64,000 nucleotides of DNA from Gracilibacillus orientalis. Its GTDB lineage: Bacteria; Bacillota; Bacilli; Bacillales; Amphibacillaceae. The position numbers were made by a program, and so were the translations under genes. Shown piece after piece: positions 17,648-26,658 of the stretch (position 1 is the stretch's first letter; every line of letters starts with the position of its first letter). Where the stretch lies: assembly GCF_900114645.1 (NCBI RefSeq), contig NZ_FOTR01000001.1:496001-560000 (forward strand), given 5' to 3'. The notes under the pieces were generated by a model. That model searched no databases and was not told where the DNA came from. It worked only from the letters and a program-made list of their open reading frames with translations.

Positions 17648-17721
17648 CTCGTAAACTTGAATTACCTAATCATTAAAAGGTACAATTATCTATAATAGGA
17701 AGAAATAAGGAGGTTGAAAAG

Positions 17722-18291
17722 GTGTATAAGTGGGTTTTAAGTATTATTATCATTGCATTTATAATTTTAATTTCTTATATAAGTATTAATATATTTGCAG
17801 GTTTGGAAAATCAACCAGAAAAAAATCCTGTATTTAAAAGTGAAGTAGAAGAACCAGAGGAAGAAAAAACAGATAATGATGAAGAATTAGAGTTAACTGA
17901 GCTATCTGAAGATAAAGCGGAGGAAAACAAAGAAAAAGGCTATTTAAATACATTTGGAGACCCAAAGAAGAAAGAGGAAGTTAAGGAAGAAGTGTTTAAA
18001 ATATATATGAATTATATGGCCCATCAAAAAGTATATGCTGATCATATGTGGGGATTCTATGAGATCACACCAGACAGAATTAATTTTCTGTTTGAAGTGT
18101 TAGAGATTAAAACATATGAACATGAAGATGTATATAAAGAGATTTTGACAAGATGGAAAGAAGGAGATTTCTCCCAAGCAGTGCAAGATCATAATAAAAT
18201 ATGGAGATTACAAAACGGGAATGTAGGTAGAGCAACCCGATTATTAACAGATGAAGAAGAACAAGCAATTTTAAAGAAACACAATCAGTAA
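17722..18291 (+). CDS. Membrane-anchored hypothetical protein (DUF6241-like)
   Basis: A 189-residue protein with an N-terminal membrane helix (residues 4-28), a very acidic linker (about 35-75, rich in Glu and Asp) and a helical C-terminal domain (about 85-189: EEVFKIYMNYMAHQKVYADHMWGFYEIT, then ATRLLTDEEEQAILKK). The C-terminal part resembles the small uncharacterised Bacillus family that I remember as DUF6241; this is not certain. An AAGGAGGTTGAAAAG site precedes the GTG start. It probably faces the outside of the membrane. Function unknown. Confidence 0.7.
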   Translation: MYKWVLSIIIIAFIILISYISINIFAGLENQPEKNPVFKSEVEEPEEEKTDNDEELELTELSEDKAEENKEKGYLNTFGDPKKKEEVKEEVFKIYMNYMAHQKVYADHMWGFYEITPDRINFLFEVLEIKTYEHEDVYKEILTRWKEGDFSQAVQDHNKIWRLQNGNVGRATRLLTDEEEQAILKKHNQ

Positions 18292-18318
18292 AGCTCATAT
18301 GTATGAGCTTTATTTTTT
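18289..18318 (+). terminator. Rho-independent terminator
   Basis: TAAAGCTCAT pairs with ATGAGCTTTA around ATGT and is followed by seven Ts. It includes the stop codon of the preceding gene. Confidence 0.9.
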
Positions 18319-18371
18319 TGTGAAAAATACGAGGAAAACAGGAGAAATCAATCACTCAGGGGTAGATCATT

Positions 18372-18638
18372 ATGAGTGAATATTTTGCAAAACGTTTACG
18401 TATATCAAAGGAATCTTATGAATACATGCAAGAATATGCCCAAAAACATTACATTCCTCAGGATAACAGAATTATAAACAATATCATTGAAGATCACAAA
18501 GAAATGACTTCTTTGGAGAATAGAGAACAGGATTTTATAGAAAACATTAGTGATAACATATCCAAAGAGATTAATAAAGAAATAAGAAGAATACGATTAG
18601 GAACAAATAACACAGACCGTAATAAAAACAAAGAATAA
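18372..18638 (+). CDS. Small hypothetical cytoplasmic protein
   Basis: An 88-residue, highly charged and mostly helical protein with no membrane segment. The first half (SEYFAKRLRISKESYEYMQEYA) could form a ribbon-helix-helix-like DNA-binding unit, but that is a weak visual impression. The end is rich in Asn, Lys and Arg. A weak ribosome site (CAGGGGTAG) lies nine bases before the ATG. I do not recognise a family. It lies between two terminated units, so it is probably transcribed alone. Confidence 0.5.
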   Translation: MSEYFAKRLRISKESYEYMQEYAQKHYIPQDNRIINNIIEDHKEMTSLENREQDFIENISDNISKEINKEIRRIRLGTNNTDRNKNKE

Positions 18639-18660
18639 ATCCACATTATGAATTTACTTC

Positions 18661-19017
18661 TTAAGAAACCTCATCTGGTGGTACGATTTCGAATTCACCT
18701 TCTGCATACTCTTGCTCCGCATAATGGCTGCCCCATTGACAGAGCTCATGCAAGATAGGTTTAAGAGATTCTCCAAGTTCAGTGGGTGAATATTCAACCT
18801 TCGGAGGTACTTGATTATACATCTTTCTGCTCACAAGTCCACTGGCTTCAAGCTCTCTAAGTGTTTGAATCAGCATTTTCTGAGTTATATTTGGGATAAT
18901 GCGCTTTAATTCACTCGTTCTCTTTGGTCCATTCATTAAAAAGTATAATACAAGGCCCTTCCATTTCCCGCCAATAACTTCCATTGTCATTTCAAAACCA
19001 CAACTAAATTTTTTCAT
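18661..19017 (-). CDS. HxlR family winged-helix regulator
   Basis: A 118-residue MarR-like winged helix of the HxlR type: CGFEMTMEVIGGKWKGLVLYFL, ELKRIIPNITQKMLIQTLRELE and VEYSPTELGESL are family hallmarks. A cysteine (about residue 5) sits where YodB and related HxlR proteins carry their redox-sensing Cys. Start at 19017 is chosen for its GGAGAGG site ten bases upstream. It is divergent from a short-chain dehydrogenase gene, the usual arrangement for HxlR sensors of reactive electrophiles or aldehydes, so it probably represses that gene and itself. Confidence 0.88.
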   Translation of the reverse strand: MKKFSCGFEMTMEVIGGKWKGLVLYFLMNGPKRTSELKRIIPNITQKMLIQTLRELEASGLVSRKMYNQVPPKVEYSPTELGESLKPILHELCQWGSHYAEQEYAEGEFEIVPPDEVS

Positions 19018-19132
19018 GTCTAGACCTCTCCATTCCAAATTTATTACTTTTTAGTTACTATATCACAAAAAAGTGGGTACTTCCAAAAACATGGATACTG
19101 ATGGATACTATATGTTGTAAGGTGTTTTTCAC

Positions 19133-19146
19133 GTACTTAAAGGTAC
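19133..19146. promoter_or_regulatory. Candidate HxlR operator
   Basis: GTACTTAAAGGTAC is a near-perfect 14-base palindrome between the divergent HxlR and dehydrogenase genes. Related GGTACTT, GGATACT and GATACTA motifs lie at about 19076-19110. Confidence 0.5.
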
Positions 19147-19185
19147 TAGACATAAAACAAAATTAACTCTAAAGGAGTGTTAAGT

Positions 19186-19932
19186 ATGGGTAAGTTTGAA
19201 GGTAAAATAGCGCTTGTAACGGGCGGAACAAGTGGCATTGGTCTTGCTACAGCACAAAAGTTTGTAAGCGAAGGTGCATATGTTTATATCATAGGACGCA
19301 GACAAAATGAACTTGATAAAGCTGTTAACCAAATTGGCAAGAACGTAACCGGTGTTCAAGGGGATATTTCTAAGCTTGAGGACTTAGACAAACTATATGA
19401 CATTATAAAGCAGGAAAAAGGTAAGTTGGATATACTTTTTGCTAATGCAGGCGTCGGCAGCCTTCTTCCATTAGGTGAAATTACTGAAGAGCAGGTTGAT
19501 AGAACGTTCGACATTAACGTTAAAGGAACGATATTTACTGTTCAAAAAGCATTATCATTATTCCCGAACAAAAGAGGTTCCATTATTGTAACGGGATCTA
19601 CTGCTGGATCAATTGGCAACCCAGCATTTAGTGTATATGGAGCATCTAAAGCAGCACTAAGAACTTTAGTTCGCGACTGGATTCTTGACCTAAAAGGAAC
19701 TGGCATCCGTGTAAATGTGGTTAGCCCAGGAACTATTCATACGCCTGCCTACAATGAGCTTTTTGGTGATGCACTTGAAGAAGTACTTGAAAATACAAGA
19801 AATACTGTTCCAGCCGAAAAAGTTGGGACACCTGAAGAAGTAGCAAACGTTGTATCTTTCCTTGCTTCAGACGAAAGCAGCTACTTGACTGGTGTTGAAT
19901 TGTTCGTAGATGGCGGGCAAGCACAGGTTTAA
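19186..19932 (+). CDS. Short-chain dehydrogenase/reductase (SDR)
   Basis: A 248-residue classical SDR. The TGGTSGIG cofactor motif at residues 12-19, NAGVG near 87, catalytic Ser-Tyr-Lys (GSTAGS, then YGASKAA near 150) and a C-terminal [17 protein letters not shown] are all present. The R-R pair after the first strand (IGRRQNE) suggests NADP use. The substrate is unknown. ATG at 19186 is chosen because AAAGGAGTGTTAAGT precedes it. It is controlled in all likelihood by the divergent HxlR protein, which would make it an inducible aldehyde or quinone-type reductase. Confidence 0.9.
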   Translation: MGKFEGKIALVTGGTSGIGLATAQKFVSEGAYVYIIGRRQNELDKAVNQIGKNVTGVQGDISKLEDLDKLYDIIKQEKGKLDILFANAGVGSLLPLGEITEEQVDRTFDINVKGTIFTVQKALSLFPNKRGSIIVTGSTAGSIGNPAFSVYGASKAALRTLVRDWILDLKGTGIRVNVVSPGTIHTPAYNELFGDALEEVLENTRNTVPAEKVGTPEEVANVVSFLASDESSYLTGVELFVDGGQAQV

Positions 19933-19959
19933 TTTAACAGCGCAGAGATTACAAATGGT

Positions 19960-19996
19960 CCCGAAAAAAGGTTTTCTTCCTTTTTTCGGGATTTTT
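19960..19996 (+). terminator. Rho-independent terminator after SDR
   Basis: CCCGAAAAAAGG pairs perfectly with CCTTTTTTCGGG around a 7-base loop, followed by ATTTTT. Confidence 0.92.
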
Positions 19997-20118
19997 AATA
20001 TTTAGGTTGAAACGGCTTAAATAAGTTCCTCCTTACGCTTTTGCTAATTGACCCTATTAATCGCTCGAAACTAATGATAATTTCTACTTTTTATCTGGTA
20101 CCCCATGATACTAATCAA

Positions 20119-20841
20119 TTAAATATCCATATAATGTCCAGTATCATCAACAAATGCGAACTGACTTGATTTCCAGCCATTTTCTATTAATCGGTATATA
20201 TTATCAGCCGTGTCATTCGGATCTTTTGGTGCTTTATCTCCACCCATAGCTGTTTTCATCCATCCAGGATGAACAGATACAACTTCTACCGGCTCTCCCT
20301 GCAAATATACGCTTAATTTTTCAGTCAGCATATTTAATGCTACTTTTGTCATACCATAAGGATAGTCACCACTATATGCATTGGTTAGACTCGCTGCTTC
20401 CGAACTGATATTAATAATAGCTTGTGTTTCTGCTACTTGTTGTCTAAGACCTATTCGCAAAACAGGTAAGAAATGTTTCACGATCCGCATAGGCCCTACA
20501 GTGTTTACATCAAATGCTTGAAGTACTGCATTCAAATCCACTTCTTCTATCGTTTTCTCCCGTTCATTTAAAATAGCTGCATTATTTATAATCACATCTA
20601 AATACTGATCGGTCAGTTTAACTGCTTCAGCAGCTTGTTTGACTGATTTTTCATTAGTTACGTCCATATGTATAATCCGAAGTTGTCCTTCATAAGATTC
20701 TTTTAAGTTTTGCAATTCTTTTATATGTTTATCCGCTACAGAGCGAACAGCAGCAAAAATAATATTGCCTTTTTTCAGACCACTGTGAACCAAGGCTAAA
20801 CCTAATCCTCTATTAGCTCCTGTAACTAAAACTTTCATCAT
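20119..20841 (-). CDS. Short-chain dehydrogenase, C-factor-like
   Basis: A 240-residue SDR with TGANRGLGLALV (cofactor motif, residues 7-18), NNAAI near 86, SSEAAS and YGMTKVALN (catalytic Tyr-x-x-x-Lys) near 155. The ending VHPGWMKTAMGGDKAP followed by DTADNIYRLIENG is typical of the CsgA/C-factor-like subgroup, whose substrates are mostly unknown. GAGGTGAA precedes two tandem ATG codons, so the start may be one codon later. It is unrelated in operon structure to the SDR to its left. Confidence 0.87.
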   Translation of the reverse strand: MMKVLVTGANRGLGLALVHSGLKKGNIIFAAVRSVADKHIKELQNLKESYEGQLRIIHMDVTNEKSVKQAAEAVKLTDQYLDVIINNAAILNEREKTIEEVDLNAVLQAFDVNTVGPMRIVKHFLPVLRIGLRQQVAETQAIINISSEAASLTNAYSGDYPYGMTKVALNMLTEKLSVYLQGEPVEVVSVHPGWMKTAMGGDKAPKDPNDTADNIYRLIENGWKSSQFAFVDDTGHYMDI

Positions 20842-20973
20842 TTCACCTCATTCATCACTTTTGTAAACCCTTACAATAATCTTATCATAAATTTGCTTCG
20901 ATTTGGTAAAAAACTACTAATTATAGTCGGATGGTTTGTGTGGTTATGCGTACTTTTGCATAATACACATACT

Positions 20974-21012
20974 TAAAAACAGACAATTTCAAAACGTAGA
21001 AATTGTCTGTTA
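20974..21012 (-). terminator. Terminator of the CorC-like/P-ATPase operon
   Basis: On the minus strand AACAGACAATTTC pairs perfectly with GAAATTGTCTGTT around TACGTTTT and runs into a T run. Confidence 0.88.
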
Positions 21013-21019
21013 GCGCTCT

Positions 21020-23650
21020 TTATTCTTTTTTGGTCCTTAATACCTTTAAAACCTCCATTAACACAACACTCATCAGTGCTAAAGAGAATGCGATCAAACC
21101 TTGATTCCAGCCAAATTCATCCGGGATGCGGAATACTGCTCTAGCAAAAGGCATGATGATAATCGAATATAAGACAAATCCAATCACAACAGCACCTAAC
21201 ACATATTTATTCTGAAAAAAACCTGCTCCAAAAGCAGTTTGAACATTCGATCTTGCCGGGAAGGTTTGTAATGTTCTTGATAGAATCAAGGTGGTGAAAG
21301 CCATTGCTACACCCATTCCTTCTGAGTGCTGTAATCCGATATAATGAGACACAATAACTGCCACACCAATTAATAGACCACGAATAATTACCGATCGTAA
21401 TGTTCCACCAGCAAAAATTCCTTCATCTATTTTGCGCGGTTTCCGCTTCATAACATTTGGTTCTGATTTCTCCATACCTAATGCAATTGCTGGCAAGGAA
21501 TCATTGACAAGGTTGATAAATAATAATTGCAATGCTGTAAACGGATTGGCCCAGTTCATTATTACCGCAAACAGAATCGCTATAATCGCACCTAAGTTAC
21601 CAGCAAATAAATAAGCAATTGACTTTTTGATATTATCAAAAACGGTTCGCCCAACACTTACTGCTTTAACAATTGATACAAAATTATCATCTGTTAATAT
21701 CATCGCAGCAGAATCCTTCGCCACATCAGTTCCACTTCCCATTCCGATCCCTATATCTGCTTGTTTCAATGCAGGTGCATCATTAACACCATCACCTGTC
21801 ATGGCAGTTACTTGATTTTTGCGTTGCCAAGCTTTTACAATTCGGATTTTATTCTCAGGAGAAACACGTGCATAAACAGAAATACGCGCTAGTTTCTTAT
21901 CTAATTCTTGATCGGACATATCATCTAATTCTTTACCGGTTACAGCCATATCATCTTCTGCCATTAATCCAATTTCCTTACCGATCGCTTCTGCGGTTGT
22001 TTTATGGTCTCCAGTGATCATCACTGGCTTTATTCCTGCTTTTTTCGACTCTTCAATCGAGCCATAAACAGCATCTCTTGGTGGATCCATCATAGCTGTA
22101 AAGCCTATTAATGTGAAGTCTCGTTCATCATCTAATGTAACCTGATGATCTGGCTCCATTTTTTTATACGCAAAAGCTAATACACGCAAAGCTTGCTTAG
22201 AATAACTCTCATTTTGATTATCCAGTATATTGAGCCAATCGGATGTTAGTTCTTGTTCCTCGCCGTTAACCAAAATAGTGCTTGCTCGATCTACCATCAC
22301 ATCTGGTCCGCCTTTGATCAACATCAATCGTTCATCACCAATCGTATAGACTGTCGACATCATCTTTCGTTCTGAATCAAAAGGCAATTCTGCTTCTCGC
22401 TTATATTTATTTCGCAACTCTTTATATGGTTGCTTTTGCTTATCTGCTAAACGAATTAGCGCAATTTCCGTCGGATCTCCAATCTCCTTGTTATCTTCAT
22501 TAATATAAGAGTCATTACAAAGTGCTGCCGTCTGAATTAATAACCGTTCAGCTTTCGTCCATTTTTCATTACTGAATGGATCCTCTACTTCCGGCAAATA
22601 AGCTTCTGTTACTGTCATTTGATTTTGGGTTAGTGTTCCTGTTTTATCAGTGCAAATTACACTGGTAGAACCTAGTGTCTCTACGGCTGGTAAACGGCGG
22701 ATAATCGCATGTTGTTTTGCCATTTTATTGGTACCAACAGATAAAACAATCGTCACAATCGACTGTAATGCCTCTGGAATAGCTGCAACCGCAATCGCAA
22801 CTGAGAACATTAAGGCATCTAATACCGCTTTTGTCATATCAACATCGGCATCCCCCAACCAGATACGACCTACCTGCACAGCAAAAATAACCATACAAAT
22901 GAGTAAAATCGCAATACCTAGTTTCTTACTGAAGGAATCTAGCTTTCGTTGCAGGGGTGTTTGTTTTGCTTCCGCTGTTTCAATCATTTCAGCAATTTTC
23001 CCAATCTCAGCTTTTTCACCAGTTGCTGTCACCACAAAAGTACCGCGACCATTGACCACTAAGGAGCTGGAGAATACCATATTTAACTGATCCCCGATCG
23101 ATACTTCCTCTTGAATAGGATCCGTGACTTTTTCTACCGCATCAGACTCACCTGTCAGCATGCCTTCATTAATTTTTAATGATTCAGCGTCTAATAAACG
23201 ACCATCTGCGGGTATGTAATCCCCTGCTTCTAGTAAGACAATATCACCGGGTACTAATTCGCGTGCCATAATCGTCTGACTTGTACCATCCCGAATTACT
23301 TTTGCTTCCGGTGCAGACATATCCCGTAGTGCATCCAATGAGCTTTCCGCCTTCTTCGTTTGCACAACACTGATAATTGAATTTAACAAAATAACGATAA
23401 ATATAATGATGGATTCTATTAATTCACCCAGTACTAATTGCACAATTGCCGCCACCAAAAGCACAACGACCATTGCATCTTTGAATGTATCCATAAATAG
23501 CTTCCATGTGGGTACTTTTTCTTTATCAGCGATTTCGTTATACCCTTCCTGTTCGAGTCGGTTGTTCGCTTCATTACCTGCAAGACCTTCTAATTTCGTT
23601 ACTTCCCATTTATCTAAAACTTCTTGCTTCGTTTTTTGGTAACTACTCAA
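21020..23650 (-). CDS. Ca2+-type P-type ATPase (P2A, PacL-like)
   Basis: An 876-residue cation pump: N-terminal cation ATPase domain, actuator TGES at 166-169, M4 IPEAL (Glu293), phosphorylation site DKTGTLT with Asp335, hinge TGDGVNDAP, and ten membrane helices. It fits Ca2+ or Mn2+ export. Two features stand out. M4 reads PEALQ rather than the common PEGLP, and the M5 position equal to SERCA Glu771 appears to be Ala (GNLGAI), while M6 retains NLVND. This suggests one-ion transport, as in PMCA or LMCA1 (inference). Its start overlaps the CorC-like gene by four bases, so both are co-translated. Confidence 0.92.
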   Translation of the reverse strand: MSSYQKTKQEVLDKWEVTKLEGLAGNEANNRLEQEGYNEIADKEKVPTWKLFMDTFKDAMVVVLLVAAIVQLVLGELIESIIIFIVILLNSIISVVQTKKAESSLDALRDMSAPEAKVIRDGTSQTIMARELVPGDIVLLEAGDYIPADGRLLDAESLKINEGMLTGESDAVEKVTDPIQEEVSIGDQLNMVFSSSLVVNGRGTFVVTATGEKAEIGKIAEMIETAEAKQTPLQRKLDSFSKKLGIAILLICMVIFAVQVGRIWLGDADVDMTKAVLDALMFSVAIAVAAIPEALQSIVTIVLSVGTNKMAKQHAIIRRLPAVETLGSTSVICTDKTGTLTQNQMTVTEAYLPEVEDPFSNEKWTKAERLLIQTAALCNDSYINEDNKEIGDPTEIALIRLADKQKQPYKELRNKYKREAELPFDSERKMMSTVYTIGDERLMLIKGGPDVMVDRASTILVNGEEQELTSDWLNILDNQNESYSKQALRVLAFAYKKMEPDHQVTLDDERDFTLIGFTAMMDPPRDAVYGSIEESKKAGIKPVMITGDHKTTAEAIGKEIGLMAEDDMAVTGKELDDMSDQELDKKLARISVYARVSPENKIRIVKAWQRKNQVTAMTGDGVNDAPALKQADIGIGMGSGTDVAKDSAAMILTDDNFVSIVKAVSVGRTVFDNIKKSIAYLFAGNLGAIIAILFAVIMNWANPFTALQLLFINLVNDSLPAIALGMEKSEPNVMKRKPRKIDEGIFAGGTLRSVIIRGLLIGVAVIVSHYIGLQHSEGMGVAMAFTTLILSRTLQTFPARSNVQTAFGAGFFQNKYVLGAVVIGFVLYSIIIMPFARAVFRIPDEFGWNQGLIAFSLALMSVVLMEVLKVLRTKKE

Positions 23651-24963
23651 GATTTATCTCCTCCTGATTCGATCGTAATTAGTACTTTTTCGATACGATA
23701 ATCGGACATTTCTACTGCTTCAAACGTTAAATTTTTATATGATATTGCTGGGCGTTCTGAATTCTTTGGAATATATCCCAATTGATGAACAATAAATCCA
23801 TTCACTGTATCGAAATCATCAGAAGGTAACTCTATTTGAAAAGCTTGCTCTAATAAATAGAGATGAGTCGTACCTTCTACTTCAAATTGATTCGTGTTTA
23901 CCTTTTTCAAGCTACTTGCTTCATCTTCACCGGGTAAATGATGTTCGCTTAATATTTCCCCGACTATTTCCTCAATTATATCTTCCATAGTAATAAGGCC
24001 ATCAATACCACCATACTCATCGACTACCATTGCGATATGGAGGTTATGCTTTTTCATATCTCGAAAGGCTACATCAATTGGCTGGGACTCCATCACATAA
24101 TAAGGTTTACGCAAGAGATGATTCCACGTCTGACCATTCTTTTTTAAATAAGCAAACATGTCTTTCATATGTAATGTACCAACAATATGATCAATATCCT
24201 CCTCATAAACAGGAAAACGAGTAAAGCGCTTGTCATTGATGACGTCTAATATTTCGTCGCTACTTAAATTGATATCAATCGCTGTAATATCCGTTCGATG
24301 TGTCATTATATCGGAGACAGTTTTATCATTAAATTCAAATATGTTATGAATCATCCGTTTTTCGTCATTTTCAATCGTTCCTCTTTCGCCACCAATATCC
24401 ACCAGCATTCTTATTTCTTCTTCATTTGCCTCCTCTTGTTTTGCATGAGGATCTACCCCAAATAATTTTACGATTAAGTTCGTCGAAATATTCAAAATTT
24501 TAACAAATGGATAACTTACTTTAAATAAAATCGATAAAGTGCTAACTGTTTTATATGCTATTGTTTCTGCCCTTTGCAAGGCTAATTGCTTCGGAACCAA
24601 TTCTCCAATTACCAATGTAAAGTAAGAGAGCAGTATCGTGATGGTAATAACAGCGATTGTTTTCAGTAATGATAAAGCAATCGGTACACCGATAGCCACT
24701 AACCATTCTGCTAAAGGTTCTGCAAAACGATCGGCAGCAAATGCACTGGCCAAAAAGCCTGCCAGAGTAATTCCAATTTGAATTGTTGCTAAAAAACGGC
24801 CAGGTTCTAATAATAAAGCTTGTAATTTTATCGATTTCTTATCACCTTGTTCCGCTCGTTTCTTTATTTTATTGTCATTTAAAGCTACTAACGAGATCTC
24901 AGAAGCAGCAAAAAACGCATTTATTACTATTAGTAATAAAAGAATAATGAAAGATAAAATCAA
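23647..24963 (-). CDS. CNNM/CorC-type transporter with CBS pair (HlyC/CorC family)
   Basis: A 438-residue protein. Residues 1-200 are the DUF21 membrane domain (about four helices; FFAASEISLVALNDNKI near the N-terminus), 215-335 a CBS pair (MTHRTDITAIDI..., VDEYGGIDGLITMEDIIEEIVGE) and 350-435 the CorC_HlyC domain. Bacterial CNNM proteins (MpfA/YrkA, CorC) export Mg2+ or confer Mg2+ and Co2+ tolerance, with ATP binding at the CBS pair. It lies directly upstream of, and overlaps, the P-ATPase, an unusual pairing that suggests joint divalent-cation efflux. Confidence 0.9.
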   Translation of the reverse strand: MILSFIILLLLIVINAFFAASEISLVALNDNKIKKRAEQGDKKSIKLQALLLEPGRFLATIQIGITLAGFLASAFAADRFAEPLAEWLVAIGVPIALSLLKTIAVITITILLSYFTLVIGELVPKQLALQRAETIAYKTVSTLSILFKVSYPFVKILNISTNLIVKLFGVDPHAKQEEANEEEIRMLVDIGGERGTIENDEKRMIHNIFEFNDKTVSDIMTHRTDITAIDINLSSDEILDVINDKRFTRFPVYEEDIDHIVGTLHMKDMFAYLKKNGQTWNHLLRKPYYVMESQPIDVAFRDMKKHNLHIAMVVDEYGGIDGLITMEDIIEEIVGEILSEHHLPGEDEASSLKKVNTNQFEVEGTTHLYLLEQAFQIELPSDDFDTVNGFIVHQLGYIPKNSERPAISYKNLTFEAVEMSDYRIEKVLITIESGGDKS

Positions 24964-25174
24964 AATACCACCTACTTTTTACTAGTCTTATCATTGTTAT
25001 ACCCAAATTAAACTGTAACAAGACAATTTTTCCCGATAATAAATGATTAAAATGTCTAATTCGGATGAAACCTGTTACAAATTATGGCATAATAGATTAT
25101 GTTAGAAAATTCATGCTTAATATGTGATAATAAAAATAATTTAATTAGTACTCAGAAAGTAGTTGGTGAGAATT

Positions 25175-26077
25175 ATGCAATTAGAAATAGATAAATCTTC
25201 CTTATCGGTATATGAAGCATTAGCAAGCCACGTCAGGTTAGAAATTATCCAATTATTATCCAAGAATAAAATGAATATTAAGGAACTATCCAGTGTTTTG
25301 GGGATCAGTAGTCCAATTGTGACAAAACATATTGAGAAATTAGAAAAGGCTGGTATTATTCGGACGGAGAAAATTCCAGGAAAATCTGGCTTACAACGAA
25401 TTTCCATACTGAAAGTTGACCACATTGAAGTGAACTTTCCTAAAAAAATATATCATTCGTTTGCCACATATGAAACTTCGGTACCTGTTGGCCATTACAC
25501 AGACTATCAAGTTGTACCTACATGCGGCTTAGCGACTAGTAAAGACTTTGTTGGTCCAGTAGACCAAACGAAATATTTTATGGATCCTAAACGGATGGAT
25601 GCACGAATATTATGGTTTACACAAGGATTTATTGAATATAAAACCCCTAATTTTTTGCAAGAAGAAGATCAATTACAACAGATGGATATCAGCTTTGAAA
25701 TCTCATCAGAGTTCCCATTCTCAAACGAAGTATGGCCGTCTGATATCACTTTTACTCTAGACAATGTTGAATTAGGGGTATGGCAAAGCCCTGGTGATTT
25801 TGCGGATACCAGAGGGAAGTATACCCCTGACTGGTGGCCACATAATATTAATCAATACGGGTTATTAAAAACAATTCGTATAACATCACATGGTACTTAT
25901 ATGGACGGGGAACCTATGTCAGATGTAACCATTAATGATTTAAACACTTCTGTAGATGGATGGAAATTTAGAGTGGAAGTAAAAGAAGATGCAGAGCATG
26001 TCGGTGGTGCCACACTGTTCGGAAGAGAATTCGGAAACCATGATCAAGATATTAATTTTAAATTATATTATATATAA
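25175..26077 (+). CDS. ArsR-type regulator fused to an all-beta domain
   Basis: A 300-residue protein. Residues 1-85 are an ArsR winged helix (ASHVRLEIIQLLSKNKMNIKELSSVLGISSPIVTKHIEKLE). The remaining roughly 210 residues form an acidic, beta-rich domain (DISFEISSEFPFSNEVWPSD, then TFTLDNVELGVWQSPGDFAD, and NHDQDINFKLYYI) that I do not recognise; it has the look of a jelly-roll ligand-binding domain. Relatives in Paenibacillus and Bacillus often lie near carbohydrate genes, as I recall. The metal-binding Cys motif of classic ArsR is absent, so the signal is probably not a metal. Start at 25175, with GGTGAG seven bases upstream. It is transcribed alone. Confidence 0.75.
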   Translation: MQLEIDKSSLSVYEALASHVRLEIIQLLSKNKMNIKELSSVLGISSPIVTKHIEKLEKAGIIRTEKIPGKSGLQRISILKVDHIEVNFPKKIYHSFATYETSVPVGHYTDYQVVPTCGLATSKDFVGPVDQTKYFMDPKRMDARILWFTQGFIEYKTPNFLQEEDQLQQMDISFEISSEFPFSNEVWPSDITFTLDNVELGVWQSPGDFADTRGKYTPDWWPHNINQYGLLKTIRITSHGTYMDGEPMSDVTINDLNTSVDGWKFRVEVKEDAEHVGGATLFGREFGNHDQDINFKLYYI

Positions 26078-26115
26078 TAGTTAAGGCTGTCTCATAAAAG
26101 AAAAAAGAGATGAAC

Positions 26116-26151
26116 CCGTTTCAATAAAATTTTATTGAAACGGTTTTTTTT
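26116..26151 (+). terminator. Rho-independent terminator
   Basis: A perfect 14-base-pair palindrome (CCGTTTCAATAAAA with TTTTATTGAAACGG) with eight Ts after it. The sequence before it, GGCTGTCTCATAAAAG, resembles a phrase often seen near terminators in this group. Confidence 0.88.
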
Positions 26152-26280
26152 GCTTTGAAGATAAACTAATGTGTGTCCATTGATACAAAACAAACAACTT
26201 CACATTCGCTAATACTTCATTTAAAATAAAAGTAGAAGAATGTCGAATTATGAAATGATTTAGAAAATGAGGGAACAGCC

Positions 26281-26640
26281 ATGAAAAAAACAGTTATCAT
26301 TGCAGATGATTCGCGGTTTATGAGACATTGGCTTAAACAGACAATTGAAAAACACCATTATCTAGTTATTGCTGAAGCTTCAACTGGATTAGAATCGATC
26401 AAAGCATATCAACAACACAAACCTGATATTATCATTTTAGATATCATCATGCCAAAATCAAATGGATTAGATGCTTTAAAGAAAATCAAAGGATTAGATC
26501 CATGCGCAAATGTCATTATGGTCTCTTCCCTCGCCACTCATGATAACGTAACGAGAGCATTGCATCATGGGGCCAAGGACTTTATCATCAAACCACACTT
26601 TCATAATCTAATACAAATAATGGATAATATATTTGATTAA
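26281..26640 (+). CDS. Stand-alone CheY-like response regulator
   Basis: A 119-residue single receiver domain: acidic pocket ADD (residues 8-10), phospho-acceptor Asp54 in ILDIIMP, Ser82/Ser83, and Lys104 in IIKPH. There is no output domain, so it must act by protein contact, as CheY does at the flagellar switch, or as a phosphate relay. No kinase or chemotaxis operon is adjacent; the closest chemotaxis gene is the damaged receptor near 10.6 kb. It may be CheY itself, but the main CheY of bacilli sits in the fla/che operon, so a second paralogue is likelier. Confidence 0.85.
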   Translation: MKKTVIIADDSRFMRHWLKQTIEKHHYLVIAEASTGLESIKAYQQHKPDIIILDIIMPKSNGLDALKKIKGLDPCANVIMVSSLATHDNVTRALHHGAKDFIIKPHFHNLIQIMDNIFD

Positions 26641-26658
26641 GAAATGCTTTATTCACGT

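Larger units (their letters stand above)
16923..17721. other. Gene-free stretch dominated by structured repeats
   Basis: 799 bases without a convincing gene. It holds a family C repeat (17115-17143), an inverted, centre-deleted family B copy (17221-17342), a further family B palindrome (17421-17565) and an isolated terminator-like hairpin (17621-17647). A 74-codon frame across 17350-17574 lies inside the repeat and is not believed. Confidence 0.8.

Noticed and set aside
22650-23090. 146-codon plus-strand frame
   Set aside because: Antisense shadow of the P-type ATPase gene.
24964-25174. Possible metal riboswitch (yybP-ykoY or ykoK type) before the CorC/P-ATPase operon
   Set aside because: No conserved aptamer blocks were found in the leader.
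26084-26110. Possible insertion-sequence end (GGCTGTCTCATAAAAG)
   Set aside because: No inverted partner, transposase remnant or target duplication; it directly precedes an ordinary terminator.
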